Shown: piece by piece, positions 8,179 through 16,767 of the stretch
Layout: each line of letters opens with the position of its first letter
How positions within the stretch are numbered: the stretch's first letter is position 1
From: Gemmataceae bacterium
GTDB lineage: Bacteria > Planctomycetota > Planctomycetia > Gemmatales > Gemmataceae
NCBI GenBank assembly: GCA_009692065.1
Contig: SHZY01000021.1
Span: forward strand, 1-52,174
Direction of reading: 5' to 3'
Length of the DNA stretch: 52,174 bases
The notes under the pieces: generated by a model
Databases searched by the model: none
Told to the model about the DNA's origin: nothing
Seen by the model: the letters and a program-made list of their open reading frames with translations, nothing else
Translations under genes and position numbers: made by a program

Positions 8179-9573
8179 TTACTTCTTCTCCGCCTCCAGG
8201 ATCCGGCGTACCGTCAGCGTGTAGTCGCCCATCTCGTTGGCGTTGAAGGTGCTGACGATGACCTTGTACAACCCGTCGGCCGGCGGCGTGAACATCAGCT
8301 TGGCGTTGAGGCCGCCGCCGGAGTCGTTGTCCTCGGCCAGCTTGTTGCCCTTGGCGTCCTGAATGACCAGGTAGGCGTCGAAGTCGTTGCTCTTCAACTC
8401 GATCGCATAGACGCCGCCGGCGGACATCTTGACTTCCTGGACCTTCAGGAATCGGCCCGGCAGCTTCTTGTCGGTCGAATCTTGATCGGTCAGCTTGCTC
8501 GTCGCGTTGACGACGAAGTACGGATCGAGCTTGCCCGACTTGAGATCGGCGAACAGCGGCAGGATGTCCTCGGAGGCCAGGGCGTAGCTTTCGGTGCGGC
8601 CGGCGCGGGCGATATTGATGCCGATGGCCTTGCCGTCGAGATCGACGAGCGGTCCCCCGCAATCCTCGGGCTTGACTCCGGAATCGTGCTGGATGATCGC
8701 CGGGAAGAAGCCGCGGCGCAGGCTGAGCCTCGTGCCCATGGTTTCTTGCGGGTTGCCGAGCATCTTCGGATCGATCTTGCCGAGCGTCACGTTGGTTTCA
8801 AGATCTTCTTCGGTGCGTTTGAACTTCAGATTGACCTTATCGCCAGCCTTGAGCCGCTGGATCGTTTCGATGAGGGCCATGTGATCGACGATTTTCTTGC
8901 CGGCGGCCTCGTAGATGACATCGCCTGGCTTCAGCGGACTGGGCGTGGCCTTGGCGGCGGGGCTATTCGGGGTCACGATGCTGACCTTGGCGCCGCCCAT
9001 GACGGATTCCAGTTGCACGCCGAGGAAGCCCGCGTTGGGGTTGATGCCCTTGCGCGGCGGCTGATCGCCGCCGGCGAACTTGCGCTTGGCCACGCTGACG
9101 ACGCCGACCGCGACCGGGTCCTCGCCGTTGCTGACCGACGCGACCCAGCGCCCGACCGTGGCGTCCTTGCTTGGCCGCCACTCGATGGCTTTGAGTCCCT
9201 TCGCATCTACCTTGAGCATGGCGAGATCGTAAGCGCCTTCGATCTTGTCGTCATCCTTGGCGCCTATGACCTTGGCCGACAGGATCTTGCCATCCCGCAG
9301 CGTGCAGGTGATCTTGAGCTTGTCTTTGACTTCGCTCCATTTGGTGAGGATGTACCCGTCGGCATCGACAACGGTCCCGAAGGCGACGTCCTTGCCATCG
9401 ACGTTGACGCGCACGGTGGATTCGCTCGCCTTGGCCACGACGGGGCGGAAAGTCTGCACGATCTTCTTGCTGTTGCGCAGGTCGTCCGGATTGACTTTCG
9501 GGAACTGGGCGACCGACGTCCCGGTCCAGGCCAGGAGCAGCGTGAAGGCGAAAAAATGACGCAGGTATCGCAT
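8179..9573 (-). CDS. Secreted trypsin-like/PDZ/PPC protein, probably catalytically inactive
   Basis: 464 residues with a signal peptide (MRYLRHFFAFTLLLAWTG). A trypsin-like first lobe has GYILTKWSEV at 73-82, where active HtrA proteins have GYILTNNHVV, so the His position is Ser80. The Asp is kept (YDLAML, Asp116). A PDZ-like domain follows (about 182-266, GFLGVQLES), then the second lobe with EDCGGPLVD, placing Cys305 at the nucleophilic Ser. A PPC-like beta domain closes the protein (about 395-455, FDAYLVIQDAKGNKLAEDND). The PDZ therefore lies inside the protease fold rather than after it. It neighbours an intact relative at 9661-11574. GGAGAT upstream supports the start. It may be a binding protein; residual thiol catalysis is not excluded. 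Confidence 0.78.
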   Translation of the reverse strand: MRYLRHFFAFTLLLAWTGTSVAQFPKVNPDDLRNSKKIVQTFRPVVAKASESTVRVNVDGKDVAFGTVVDADGYILTKWSEVKDKLKITCTLRDGKILSAKVIGAKDDDKIEGAYDLAMLKVDAKGLKAIEWRPSKDATVGRWVASVSNGEDPVAVGVVSVAKRKFAGGDQPPRKGINPNAGFLGVQLESVMGGAKVSIVTPNSPAAKATPSPLKPGDVIYEAAGKKIVDHMALIETIQRLKAGDKVNLKFKRTEEDLETNVTLGKIDPKMLGNPQETMGTRLSLRRGFFPAIIQHDSGVKPEDCGGPLVDLDGKAIGINIARAGRTESYALASEDILPLFADLKSGKLDPYFVVNATSKLTDQDSTDKKLPGRFLKVQEVKMSAGGVYAIELKSNDFDAYLVIQDAKGNKLAEDNDSGGGLNAKLMFTPPADGLYKVIVSTFNANEMGDYTLTVRRILEAEKK

Positions 9574-9604
9574 GGGGTCGATCTCCGGTGATTTACGGTG
9601 GCTG

Positions 9605-9652
9605 GTCTTCGTTTAGCGCCCGCATGGCGCCATGCGGGCGCTAAACGAAGAC
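9605..9652. repeat. 48-base perfect palindrome (family B)
   Basis: The two 24-base halves are exact reverse complements with no spacer (GTCTTCGTTTAGCGCCCGCA at the outer left end). It sits between the two protease-like genes and could act as a transcript hairpin or a cruciform. Confidence 0.9.
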
Positions 9653-9660
9653 AAATCGGG

Positions 9661-11574
9661 CTACTTCTTCTCTTCCTTCTTCGGCTCCACCGCCTTGGCA
9701 GTGGTCTCGCGGATCGTCAAACGATAGGCGCCGAGTTGCCCCGGGTCGCAGGTCGTCACCACAAGGCGATAGGTTCCGTCGGCGGGCGGGGTGAAGACGA
9801 TGCGCGAGTTGAGGAACCCGCCGCCGTCATCGTCCTCGGCCAGCTTGCCCTTCTCGTCGTTCTCGACACGCAGGAAGGCGTCGAACTCCTCGCTCACCAG
9901 ATCGAGCGTGTAGGTTTTGCCCGCCTGCATCTTGAACTCGTGATTATGGCGGAAGCACTTGTCGCGCTCGATGTCAAACGGATCGGTCTTGGCAATGACG
10001 CCATCGAAAGTCTTGACGACCTTGCCGCCTGCCGACTTCACCGTTTCAACGCTCTGATCGATCGTGCGCTGGAAGTAGAGGCCGTCCTGGTCGGTCAGTG
10101 CGAGCATGGCCCGCAGATCCTTGGGGAGGTCGAGATTGAGTTTCTTGGCCTTGCCTTCGGCGAGCGGAATGCGGATCACTCCCTGAGCGTTGCTCTTGAG
10201 CTTTTCGGTCCCCTTGTCCCATACGAAAGTAATCTCCTTGCCCGGCTGCGGGTTCCCCTTGTCGTCGAGGAGGATCGCATTGATGTGCGCCGGCAGCTTG
10301 GCCTTGGCGGCTGTATCAATGAGCAGCTTGACCGCGGGAAGCGGGACCTTGATCGCCTTGAGCACGTCGGCCTTGCCGACAACGATGGAATCCTGGATCG
10401 GCGCTTCAAATATTTTCACCGTGAATTGGCCCGTCTGGCCCCCCTTGAAGGTGGTCGCGATGATCTTGTAGTCGCCATCTCGCAAGGGCTTGTAAACAAT
10501 GCGGGAATTGGGAAATCCCTGGCCGTCATCATCTTCGGCCAATTGGGTTCCCTCGGGGCTTTGCAAACGCAGGAAGGGATCGAAGCTATCATCCTGCTTG
10601 GCCTTCGGCTTGGCTTTCTCGCGGCTGTTGAGGTCGATGGTGTAGGTGGTTCCGGCCTTCATGCGGAAGGCGTAGGTCTTGTAGTGAGCGTTCACGCCGG
10701 CATTCTCGGGGGATGGGAGCGTCGGATCGCCATTCGCGAGAATGTCGTTCTTCTCGAAGACCGTCTTGCCCCCCGCCGAACGTACCGTGACGACTTGCCC
10801 GAGCGTGCCCCCCATGTCCACTCCGCTCTGAAGCTTGGCCATATCCTTGCGAAATACATCGACCGGAACGTGGATATTCTCGGTGATGGCCAGGCCGCCG
10901 ATGCGGCTGTGGATGCCGATGACGCGCCCCTGCATGTCGAAGAGCGGCCCGCCGGAGTCACCGCCGACGAGGGTGCAATCGGTGCGGATGAAGCCGGGAT
11001 TGACCACGAGGATTCGGCCTACGCGCACCACCGGCGTACGGTTGGGGCGGAAGCCGCCGGGATGGCCGATGGCGATGACCCATTGCCCCGGCTTGAGGTC
11101 GGACGAGTGGCCCATTTCGAGGAAGGGGTATTTGCCCTCCTCGGTGATCTTCATCATGCCGCTGTCGATCGTGCCGTTCTTGCCCAGGGTTTTGCCTTTG
11201 AGTATTTTGCCGTTGGGGAGGATGACGGTGACGCCCTTGGTTTCATTGGGTTTGCCGGAGACGTGCCCGGCCGTGAGGATGGCGCCCTCTTCGCTGATGA
11301 TGACGCCGGAGCCCTGGCCGGGGCCGACGCGCACGCCGACGATGGCAGGCATGACCTTTTCGAGCACCTTCTTGACGTGCTTCTCGATGTCGCGCATCTC
11401 TTCGACCGTGGCCGGCGCGCTGTGTTTTTCCAGGATGGTCGGCAGCTGGAACAGCTTCGGCGGCGGGGTTTTCTTGGCGTCCCCCCCTTCCTGGGCGGAG
11501 ACGAAGCTCAAATAGATGCCGCCGCACAACACCAGCAGGGCGGAAAAACGAAACCACGGATGCGCTCTGGCCAT
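9661..11574 (-). CDS. Secreted trypsin-like serine protease with two PPC-type domains
   Basis: 637 residues with an N-terminal signal sequence ending near QEGGDAKK. The S1C-type protease domain has the full triad: His104 in LTAGHVSG, Asp137 in GTIDSGMM and Ser207 in VGGDSGGPLFD. There is no clear PDZ domain. Two PPC-like beta modules follow, one near 300-390 (FDPFLRLQSPEGTQLAEDDD) and one near 545-630 (FDAFLRVENDEKGKLAEDDD), with a middle region of unknown fold. Members of this family cut misfolded or surface proteins outside the cytoplasm. It precedes the inactive-looking paralogue by 87 bases, across a perfect palindrome. GAGG lies upstream of the ATG. Confidence 0.88.
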   Translation of the reverse strand: MARAHPWFRFSALLVLCGGIYLSFVSAQEGGDAKKTPPPKLFQLPTILEKHSAPATVEEMRDIEKHVKKVLEKVMPAIVGVRVGPGQGSGVIISEEGAILTAGHVSGKPNETKGVTVILPNGKILKGKTLGKNGTIDSGMMKITEEGKYPFLEMGHSSDLKPGQWVIAIGHPGGFRPNRTPVVRVGRILVVNPGFIRTDCTLVGGDSGGPLFDMQGRVIGIHSRIGGLAITENIHVPVDVFRKDMAKLQSGVDMGGTLGQVVTVRSAGGKTVFEKNDILANGDPTLPSPENAGVNAHYKTYAFRMKAGTTYTIDLNSREKAKPKAKQDDSFDPFLRLQSPEGTQLAEDDDGQGFPNSRIVYKPLRDGDYKIIATTFKGGQTGQFTVKIFEAPIQDSIVVGKADVLKAIKVPLPAVKLLIDTAAKAKLPAHINAILLDDKGNPQPGKEITFVWDKGTEKLKSNAQGVIRIPLAEGKAKKLNLDLPKDLRAMLALTDQDGLYFQRTIDQSVETVKSAGGKVVKTFDGVIAKTDPFDIERDKCFRHNHEFKMQAGKTYTLDLVSEEFDAFLRVENDEKGKLAEDDDGGGFLNSRIVFTPPADGTYRLVVTTCDPGQLGAYRLTIRETTAKAVEPKKEEKK

Positions 11575-11761
11575 GGGGAACCTCTACGATGGAATGACGC
11601 CGGTGCTTACGGACGCTGCCGATTTCCTAAGGACGAACCAGCCGACCCAAACCAACGGATCGACCGCGCGGAGTCTCGGTGGAATGCTGCACTTCTTTCT
11701 ACACCTAAAATTCACAACGCAAAAGGGAATTTTTGTGTAATTCTGTTTTCGACCGAGTTTC

Positions 11762-11817
11762 GCCGCTTGCGGCTGCGCGCTCGCAAGGTGACGCGCGAGT
11801 GCGCAGCCGCGAGCGGC
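11762..11817. repeat. Family A palindrome after the TSUP permease gene
   Basis: Arms of about 23 bases (GCCGCTTGCGGCTGCGCGC and near-complement). The unit ends one base before the stop codon of the permease gene at 11819. Confidence 0.75.
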
Positions 11818-11818
11818 A

Positions 11819-12610
11819 TCAGGAAGACGCCGGCAGAAAGTAATACACCGCCAGCCCGAAGCCGATGACAATCACAATCCAGCGCACGATCGCCGGCCGC
11901 AACTGCAGCGATAGCCGGGCCCCCGCATACCCGCCGATGATGGCGGCGGCGGCCATCGCGAGGGCGTACTCCCATTCCCACATCCCGCGATAAATGAACA
12001 GCCCCGCCGCGACGATGTTCATGCAAAGCGCCAGGAACGATTTGAGCGCATTGGTCTCGTGGATGTCCTTCAGCCCAAGAAACGACAGCGAGCTGAGCAT
12101 GAGGATGCCGATGCCCGCGCCGAAGTACCCGCCATATACGCCGATGAAGAACTGACAGACGACGATAACCGCGAGCGTCTTGGCTCCCCTCTCCCTTTCT
12201 CCCCTCTCCCCCTGGGAGAGGGGGTGGGGGCGAGGGAACGCAGCAGACCGCCGGGCTAAAACACGCGCGATCGTCGGCTGAAGCAGAAACAGCACCGCGG
12301 CCAGCAGGATCAGATAAGGTATGACGACCCGGAAGCTGGCCGCCTCGACGAGCGATGCTCCAAGTGCCCCGCCGAGGACGCTGGGCGGCGTCAACCACAC
12401 CAGCCAGCGCTTGCACGCGGCCATCTGCTTGCGATAGCCCCAGACGCTGGCGAACGAACCGGGAAAGAGCGCGACGGTGCTGGTGCCGTTGGCGATGTGA
12501 GCGGGGACGACGCTGGTCAGGGCCGGGAAGGTCAAGAGCGTGCCGCCGCCGGCGACGGCGTTCACCGCCCCCGCCGCGACCGCCGATAGGCAGAGCCAGA
12601 AGTATTCCAT
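11819..12610 (-). CDS. TSUP/TauE-SafE family membrane permease
   Basis: 263 residues, mostly hydrophobic, with the TSUP signatures AGAVNAVAGGGTLLTFPAL near residue 15 and GVYGGYFGAGIGILML near 157, one in each half. Family members move sulfite, organosulfonates, sulfoacetate or related anions; the substrate is not predictable. Residues about 126-144 (PRPHPLSQGERGERERG) are encoded by the C-rich palindrome at 12184-12230 and lengthen the loop between the two halves. The gene is otherwise intact. Upstream lies the cytochrome gene on the same strand, 113 bases away with a strong hairpin between, so the two may be separate transcripts. Confidence 0.85.
   Translation of the reverse strand: MEYFWLCLSAVAAGAVNAVAGGGTLLTFPALTSVVPAHIANGTSTVALFPGSFASVWGYRKQMAACKRWLVWLTPPSVLGGALGASLVEAASFRVVIPYLILLAAVLFLLQPTIARVLARRSAAFPRPHPLSQGERGERERGAKTLAVIVVCQFFIGVYGGYFGAGIGILMLSSLSFLGLKDIHETNALKSFLALCMNIVAAGLFIYRGMWEWEYALAMAAAAIIGGYAGARLSLQLRPAIVRWIVIVIGFGLAVYYFLPASS
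12184..12230. repeat. Family C palindrome embedded in the TSUP gene
   Basis: CCCCTCTCCC faces GGGAGAGGGG within the permease reading frame. It is the same unit as the intergenic copies at 4329-4358 and 48503-48522. Confidence 0.75.
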
Positions 12611-12625
12611 TTTGGCAATGCCTTG

Positions 12626-12690
12626 ACGAGCCGCGACCGTCAGGGAGCGGTGACGTCTGCCGGCTCCGCTCCCTGACGGTCGCGGCTCGT
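12626..12690. repeat. Family D hairpin upstream of the TSUP gene
   Basis: Perfect 25-base arms (ACGAGCCGCGACCGTCAGGG at the outer left end) around a 15-base loop. The right arm recurs inside the glycosyltransferase gene at 1359-1383. Confidence 0.9.
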
Positions 12691-12723
12691 TCAGAGAGAA
12701 TAACGCGGGTGGCTAAATGTTTC

Positions 12724-14712
12724 TCATTTCTTTTTATCCTCAATCACCTCAATCACCGGCGGCGCATCCTCGATGATCGCGGGGCCGTCCTTCTTCGCCG
12801 GCGGAATCGCGCCGCCGTTGTTGTTCTTCGGCGTGTGATGATACAGTTTCTTGACGATCCATTTGTCGAACAGCTCGTGGCCAGGGTTGCCGAAGTTGAC
12901 GTCGTTTTCGCTGTCGTGGCACTTCAGGCAGTAGTTGGCCGCTAGCGCATCTTTTTGACGCGTCTTGTACAGCGTTCGGAGTGCCTGCACCGTCTTTTTG
13001 TTCTTGGGGTTTGCTTCCAGATCTGCCACGAGCTTGCGTTCGTCGGGCGAGACTCGATACGGGTTCATCAAGTCCTTGATTGCCTGGTCGTCTTTGTTTT
13101 TCACGTGCGCGCTGCCTGGCCCATGACAGCTTTCGCAGCCGACGCCGCGCAGGTTGTCATTGTGATCCTTCACCTTCTTCGGGTTCGGTGGTTGCGCGGG
13201 CTTTGCCGGCCAGTTGGCCAGGTCGGTCACGAGGTTGTTGTACCCGCCCGGATGCGCCAGACCTGTGGTGTGGCAGCGCATGCACTCCGGATCGTAATGT
13301 CGCCCCGATGGGAACGTCAGTTTTTCCAGCGTGGCCGTGGCCTTGAAATGCGCGACGCTGTCCTTGGTCTTGGCCCATACGTTGTAGGCGTGTTCATGGC
13401 AATCCGCGCATCGACCGGAGCCGACGTAGGTTGCCGCCAGCCCCTTCACGTTCGCCGCCGGCAGTTGATTGACGTGCAGCGACGGGCGCGGGAATTTGGC
13501 GAGCATGTCCTGTCCCTGGAGCTTGTCGTTGTACTCCTGAAAATGCTTGATGATCGGATGGCCTGCTCGGTCGGCGTCCTTTGTCTTCCATTCGGGCCCC
13601 ATCAGCACCGGCTCGTACTCCAGGTCGTAAGCGCCGTCTTTCTTGTAGATGCCGATCAGGCCGACGTACTTCCCCTTGTGCCCGACTTCGACAACCTTGG
13701 TCGGCAGCTTTTTGGGCGCCAGGTCGCTCAGGTCGAACGAGGCCCCGGTGGACTCGGTAAGGATCATCATCAATTGGATGGGGGGCACGCGCGGGTTTTC
13801 CTTCCGCTCGGCCGCGCAGAGCTTGGCACATTCGAGAGCCTGGTCGCGCCGCACCCGTTCCATCTCCTGCAGCCAGACGATGGTGCCCGGCGGAACCTTT
13901 TTCTTGTCCAGCTTGGGATACTCATGGTGCAGAATGATGCCGATCTCGACCCCGGCGTCGGCAAAGGCCTTGAGTGCCTTGGGCAACTCGTCCAGATTGT
14001 TCAGGAACTTTGGCTGGGCCCTCTGGCCAGTTAACTGCGCCCGCAGATCAGGCCCCATCATATTGATGACGCCGATCTTGGGAGTCACGCCGATGATCTC
14101 ATAGGAGCGAACATTGAGTTCCTTGAGGTTTTGTCCGACCAGCCCCACGTTGAGCGGCCGCGGGTGCGGGTTTTTCTTGTCCCAGACCTGGGCCAGGCCA
14201 TCCTCGAGGGGGAGCACGATTTCATCGCGGCCGATGCCGAAGGCGCGGTAGTTCATCGTCGTCAGCGACCGGACGGTCAGCTCAAACTTGAGCAGGTTCT
14301 GGGCCTGGATACCCTGCAGGTGCGCCAATTCGCCGAGGTCGAGACCGATGACGTTCCACTTTTCGTTTTTCTTCGTGCTGCCGCCGTTGACGAGCGACTG
14401 CATGAAGTTGTAACGCCGGATCAGCCCGCCGTATTGCGGCTCCGAGCAGCCGCACGGATCGACGTAGCCATGCAACTGGCCGGAGAGAACGAGAGCGACC
14501 AGCGGCTTGTCCCATTTGCGGAATGCCTGCGTGTCGTCGTCGCCGGTGGGAGTTTCTTGCTCTTCGCAATCGTTGCCGAGGCGGGGCGCCGGCTGATGGC
14601 GCAACGCGTAGGCGCCGATGGACAGCACTATCATCGCTGCGAGCGCGACGCTGAACACATGCGACAGGCTGAAGGATGGCTTATCCGTGATTTTTTGCTC
14701 GTGCTGCGTCAT
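12724..14712 (-). CDS. 5'-nucleotidase-like/tetraheme cytochrome c fusion
   Basis: 662 residues. One membrane segment near the N-terminus (FSVALAAMIVLSIGAYAL) would anchor or export it. Residues about 65-390 resemble the UshA/SoxB metallophosphatase-like fold (VALVLSGQLHGYVDPCGC, then GGLIRRYNFMQ and VIGLDLGELA), but a full metal-ligand set is not obvious. The C-terminal part has four CxxCH heme sites: CADCH, CMRCH, CESCH and CLKCH. Such proteins shuttle electrons on the outer face of the cytoplasmic membrane; donor and acceptor are unknown. GAGG upstream supports the ATG at 14712. The last 30 residues are rich in Pro, Lys and acidic residues. Confidence 0.82.
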   Translation of the reverse strand: MTQHEQKITDKPSFSLSHVFSVALAAMIVLSIGAYALRHQPAPRLGNDCEEQETPTGDDDTQAFRKWDKPLVALVLSGQLHGYVDPCGCSEPQYGGLIRRYNFMQSLVNGGSTKKNEKWNVIGLDLGELAHLQGIQAQNLLKFELTVRSLTTMNYRAFGIGRDEIVLPLEDGLAQVWDKKNPHPRPLNVGLVGQNLKELNVRSYEIIGVTPKIGVINMMGPDLRAQLTGQRAQPKFLNNLDELPKALKAFADAGVEIGIILHHEYPKLDKKKVPPGTIVWLQEMERVRRDQALECAKLCAAERKENPRVPPIQLMMILTESTGASFDLSDLAPKKLPTKVVEVGHKGKYVGLIGIYKKDGAYDLEYEPVLMGPEWKTKDADRAGHPIIKHFQEYNDKLQGQDMLAKFPRPSLHVNQLPAANVKGLAATYVGSGRCADCHEHAYNVWAKTKDSVAHFKATATLEKLTFPSGRHYDPECMRCHTTGLAHPGGYNNLVTDLANWPAKPAQPPNPKKVKDHNDNLRGVGCESCHGPGSAHVKNKDDQAIKDLMNPYRVSPDERKLVADLEANPKNKKTVQALRTLYKTRQKDALAANYCLKCHDSENDVNFGNPGHELFDKWIVKKLYHHTPKNNNGGAIPPAKKDGPAIIEDAPPVIEVIEDKKK

Positions 14713-15010
14713 GCATCTACCTCATTCTGTGGACCCCCGGCCAATAAGCTCGCCGGCAAATCAATGTGCAGAACCATTCATCGCTTTTTTGGCAGTTCTT
14801 GTCAACCGCGGGTGCACCCGGCAGGTGGGGCCGATTCTTACGCTTCTGATATTTGCAAGGTCGGTTGCGGCACCCCCCTGCTCTCGTGGCGAAACCGGAA
14901 ACCACGAGTCACAAGCTCTTGATAAATAAGGAGTTAACTAGCGCTCTCGTTTCGAAAACTTTTCATCGCAAGACGGGTAAGGGCCGGGAATCAGGCAAAA
15001 CGAGTAAACC

Positions 15011-15418
15011 TCATAATGCCGCCACTAGATCGCGAACCTTGCCCGCGATCAGCTCGCGCACCGCGCGAAATTCTTCCACCGACAGGTGCTTCGGATCGTG
15101 GATGCCCCAGTCCACCCGCGCCTTGGCTCGCAAGAGCGGGCATTCGTCGCCGCAGCCCATCGTCACGGCACAGTCGAACTTGACCGCCGGCAGATCATCG
15201 AGGCTCTTGGAGGCGTGCATTGACAGATCGTAACCGATCTCCTTCATCGACTCGATCGCTTTTGGATTCACGCGCCCCGATGGCCGCGAACCGGCGCTGT
15301 ACACTTCGACGTTTGGCCCGACCAGCATCCGTCCAAATGCCTCGGCGATTTGACTGCGGCACGAATTCTCGACGCAGACAAATACGATACGCTGGATAGC
15401 GACGATTGGGTCATGCAT
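15011..15418 (-). CDS. arsC: Thioredoxin-type arsenate reductase / low-molecular-weight phosphatase-like protein
   Basis: 135 residues from the ATG at 15418 (MHDPIVAIQR). The phosphate loop VCVENSCRSQ has Cys15 and Arg21. TMGCGDECP supplies Cys89 and Cys93, and DWGIHDP follows. This is the pattern of thioredoxin-coupled ArsC enzymes, which reduce arsenate to arsenite through a cysteine relay. Related proteins without arsenic linkage act as tyrosine phosphatases. No ArsR, Acr3 or ArsB gene lies nearby, so the arsenic role rests on the motifs alone. It is divergent from the flavoprotein gene, with 53 bases between the starts. Confidence 0.82.
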   Translation of the reverse strand: MHDPIVAIQRIVFVCVENSCRSQIAEAFGRMLVGPNVEVYSAGSRPSGRVNPKAIESMKEIGYDLSMHASKSLDDLPAVKFDCAVTMGCGDECPLLRAKARVDWGIHDPKHLSVEEFRAVRELIAGKVRDLVAAL

Positions 15419-15430
15419 GCCGAGATTATA

Positions 15431-15453
15431 TAGCCCGCCATTTATGGCGGGTA
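15431..15453. repeat. Family E palindrome between divergent genes
   Basis: One unit of the type CCCGCCATTTATGGCGGG lies in the short gap between the arsC-like start (15418) and the flavoprotein start (15472), where promoters of both genes would be expected. Confidence 0.7.
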
Positions 15454-15471
15454 CGCGATATAAATGACCGG

Positions 15472-16716
15472 ATGAGCGTGGCATCCGACCCCTGGGACGT
15501 GATCGTGATCGGCGCCGGGGCCGCCGGGTTGATGGCGGCGATTCATGCCGCCGAGCGCGGGCGGCGCACCCTCGTCCTGGAAAAGAATCGCAAGGCCGGC
15601 GTCAAAATTCTCATGTCGGGCGGCACGCGCTGCAACATCACGCACGCCACCGACAACCGCGGCATCGTCGCCGCCTATGGACCACCGGGCAAGTTCCTGC
15701 ACTCCGCCTTGGCCGCGTTCAGCGTGCAAGACACGATCGATTTCTTTGCAGCGGAGGGAGTCGCCACCAAGGTCGAGGAGACCGGCAAGATCTTCCCGGT
15801 CAGCAACAAGGCGCTCGATGTGCTCGACGCGCTGTTGCGCCGGCTCGAGCGCAGCGGGGCGACCTTGGCGCTCGGGGAGGCGGTGACTGGTATTTCGGGG
15901 GAGAGGGGGGGGAGGGATTTCTTGGTTGAAACTTCGGCGCGGGCGCTAAACGGGGACCGGATCATTTTGACGAGTGGCGGGCAATCCTATCCCGGCTCCG
16001 GCACCACCGGCGACGGTTACCGCTTTGCCGCTCAGTTCGGCCATCGTATCATCGCGCCACGCCCGGCCCTCGTCCCGTTGACAACGAATCTGCCATGGAT
16101 CGCCGAGCTGCGAGGCATCACGCTGCCCGATGTGTCCGTCCGCATTCTCAACCACGAAACGCAATTGATCGCGCGGCGTGGCTCGCTCCTGTTCGCCCAC
16201 TTCGGCCTGTCCGGCCCCGTGATTCTTGATGTCAGTCGAGTTGTAAGTGGCCACCCGCAACCACAAACACTAACACTGGAACTCGACCTGCTGCCGGCGC
16301 TCCTGGAAGCTGACTTGGACGAATGGCTGCGCACCGAATCGCTGGCCTCCGGCAAGAAGCAACTCGCCGTTGTGCTGACACAGCACGTGCCGCGGCGGTT
16401 GGCGGACATCGTGCTGGAGCAGGCGGGTCTGGCAAAGGACCGCAAGGCAGCGGCGCTCACCAGGGACGAGCGCCAGCGCCTGGTCGGCGCGTTCAAGCAC
16501 TTGCACATTCCGCTGACCGGCACGCTCGGCTTCAAGAAAGCGGAGGTTACCGCGGGCGGCGTCGCGCTCGACGAGGTCGATTCGCGCACAATGCAGAGTA
16601 AGCTGGCAACGGGCCTTTATCTTGCGGGTGAAATCCTCGACCTCGACGGGCCGATCGGTGGCTACAACTTCCAGGCCGCCTGGAGCACGGGGTGGTTGGC
16701 CGGCGCGTCGGTATAG
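15472..16716 (+). CDS. HI0933/BaiN-like NAD(P)/FAD-dependent oxidoreductase
   Basis: 414 residues from the ATG at 15472 (MSVASDPWDV). The N-terminus has the FAD-binding dinucleotide motif VIGAGAAGLMAA, then LEKNRKAGVKILMSGGTRCN, which is diagnostic of the HI0933-like family. A second flavin region near the end reads TGLYLAGEILDLDGPIGGYN. Family members are flavoproteins of uncertain function; some act in bile-acid dehydroxylation and others have been proposed to modify RNA or reduce enones. Nothing in the context narrows this. The gene is followed by a DUF3592-like gene 51 bases on. Confidence 0.88.
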   Translation: MSVASDPWDVIVIGAGAAGLMAAIHAAERGRRTLVLEKNRKAGVKILMSGGTRCNITHATDNRGIVAAYGPPGKFLHSALAAFSVQDTIDFFAAEGVATKVEETGKIFPVSNKALDVLDALLRRLERSGATLALGEAVTGISGERGGRDFLVETSARALNGDRIILTSGGQSYPGSGTTGDGYRFAAQFGHRIIAPRPALVPLTTNLPWIAELRGITLPDVSVRILNHETQLIARRGSLLFAHFGLSGPVILDVSRVVSGHPQPQTLTLELDLLPALLEADLDEWLRTESLASGKKQLAVVLTQHVPRRLADIVLEQAGLAKDRKAAALTRDERQRLVGAFKHLHIPLTGTLGFKKAEVTAGGVALDEVDSRTMQSKLATGLYLAGEILDLDGPIGGYNFQAAWSTGWLAGASV

Positions 16717-16748
16717 GATCCCAGCGATTCGCTGCGCTCATCCCTGGG
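16717..16748. repeat. Family F repeat unit
   Basis: An imperfect palindrome (TCCCAGCGATTCGCTGCGC and CCTGGG) directly after the flavoprotein stop. Related units occur at 36372-36401 and, in longer form, at 50752-50804. Confidence 0.55.
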
Positions 16749-16767
16749 CTTCCAATAATCTAACGGT

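Noticed and set aside
7810..9591. 593-codon open frame opposite the inactive protease and cyclase start
   Set aside because: It crosses two genes and a repeat region; composition is that of antisense high-GC DNA.
9598..11868. 756-codon open frame opposite the serine protease gene
   Set aside because: A shadow of the protease frame, which has a full catalytic triad and PPC domains. The antisense product has no recognisable motif.
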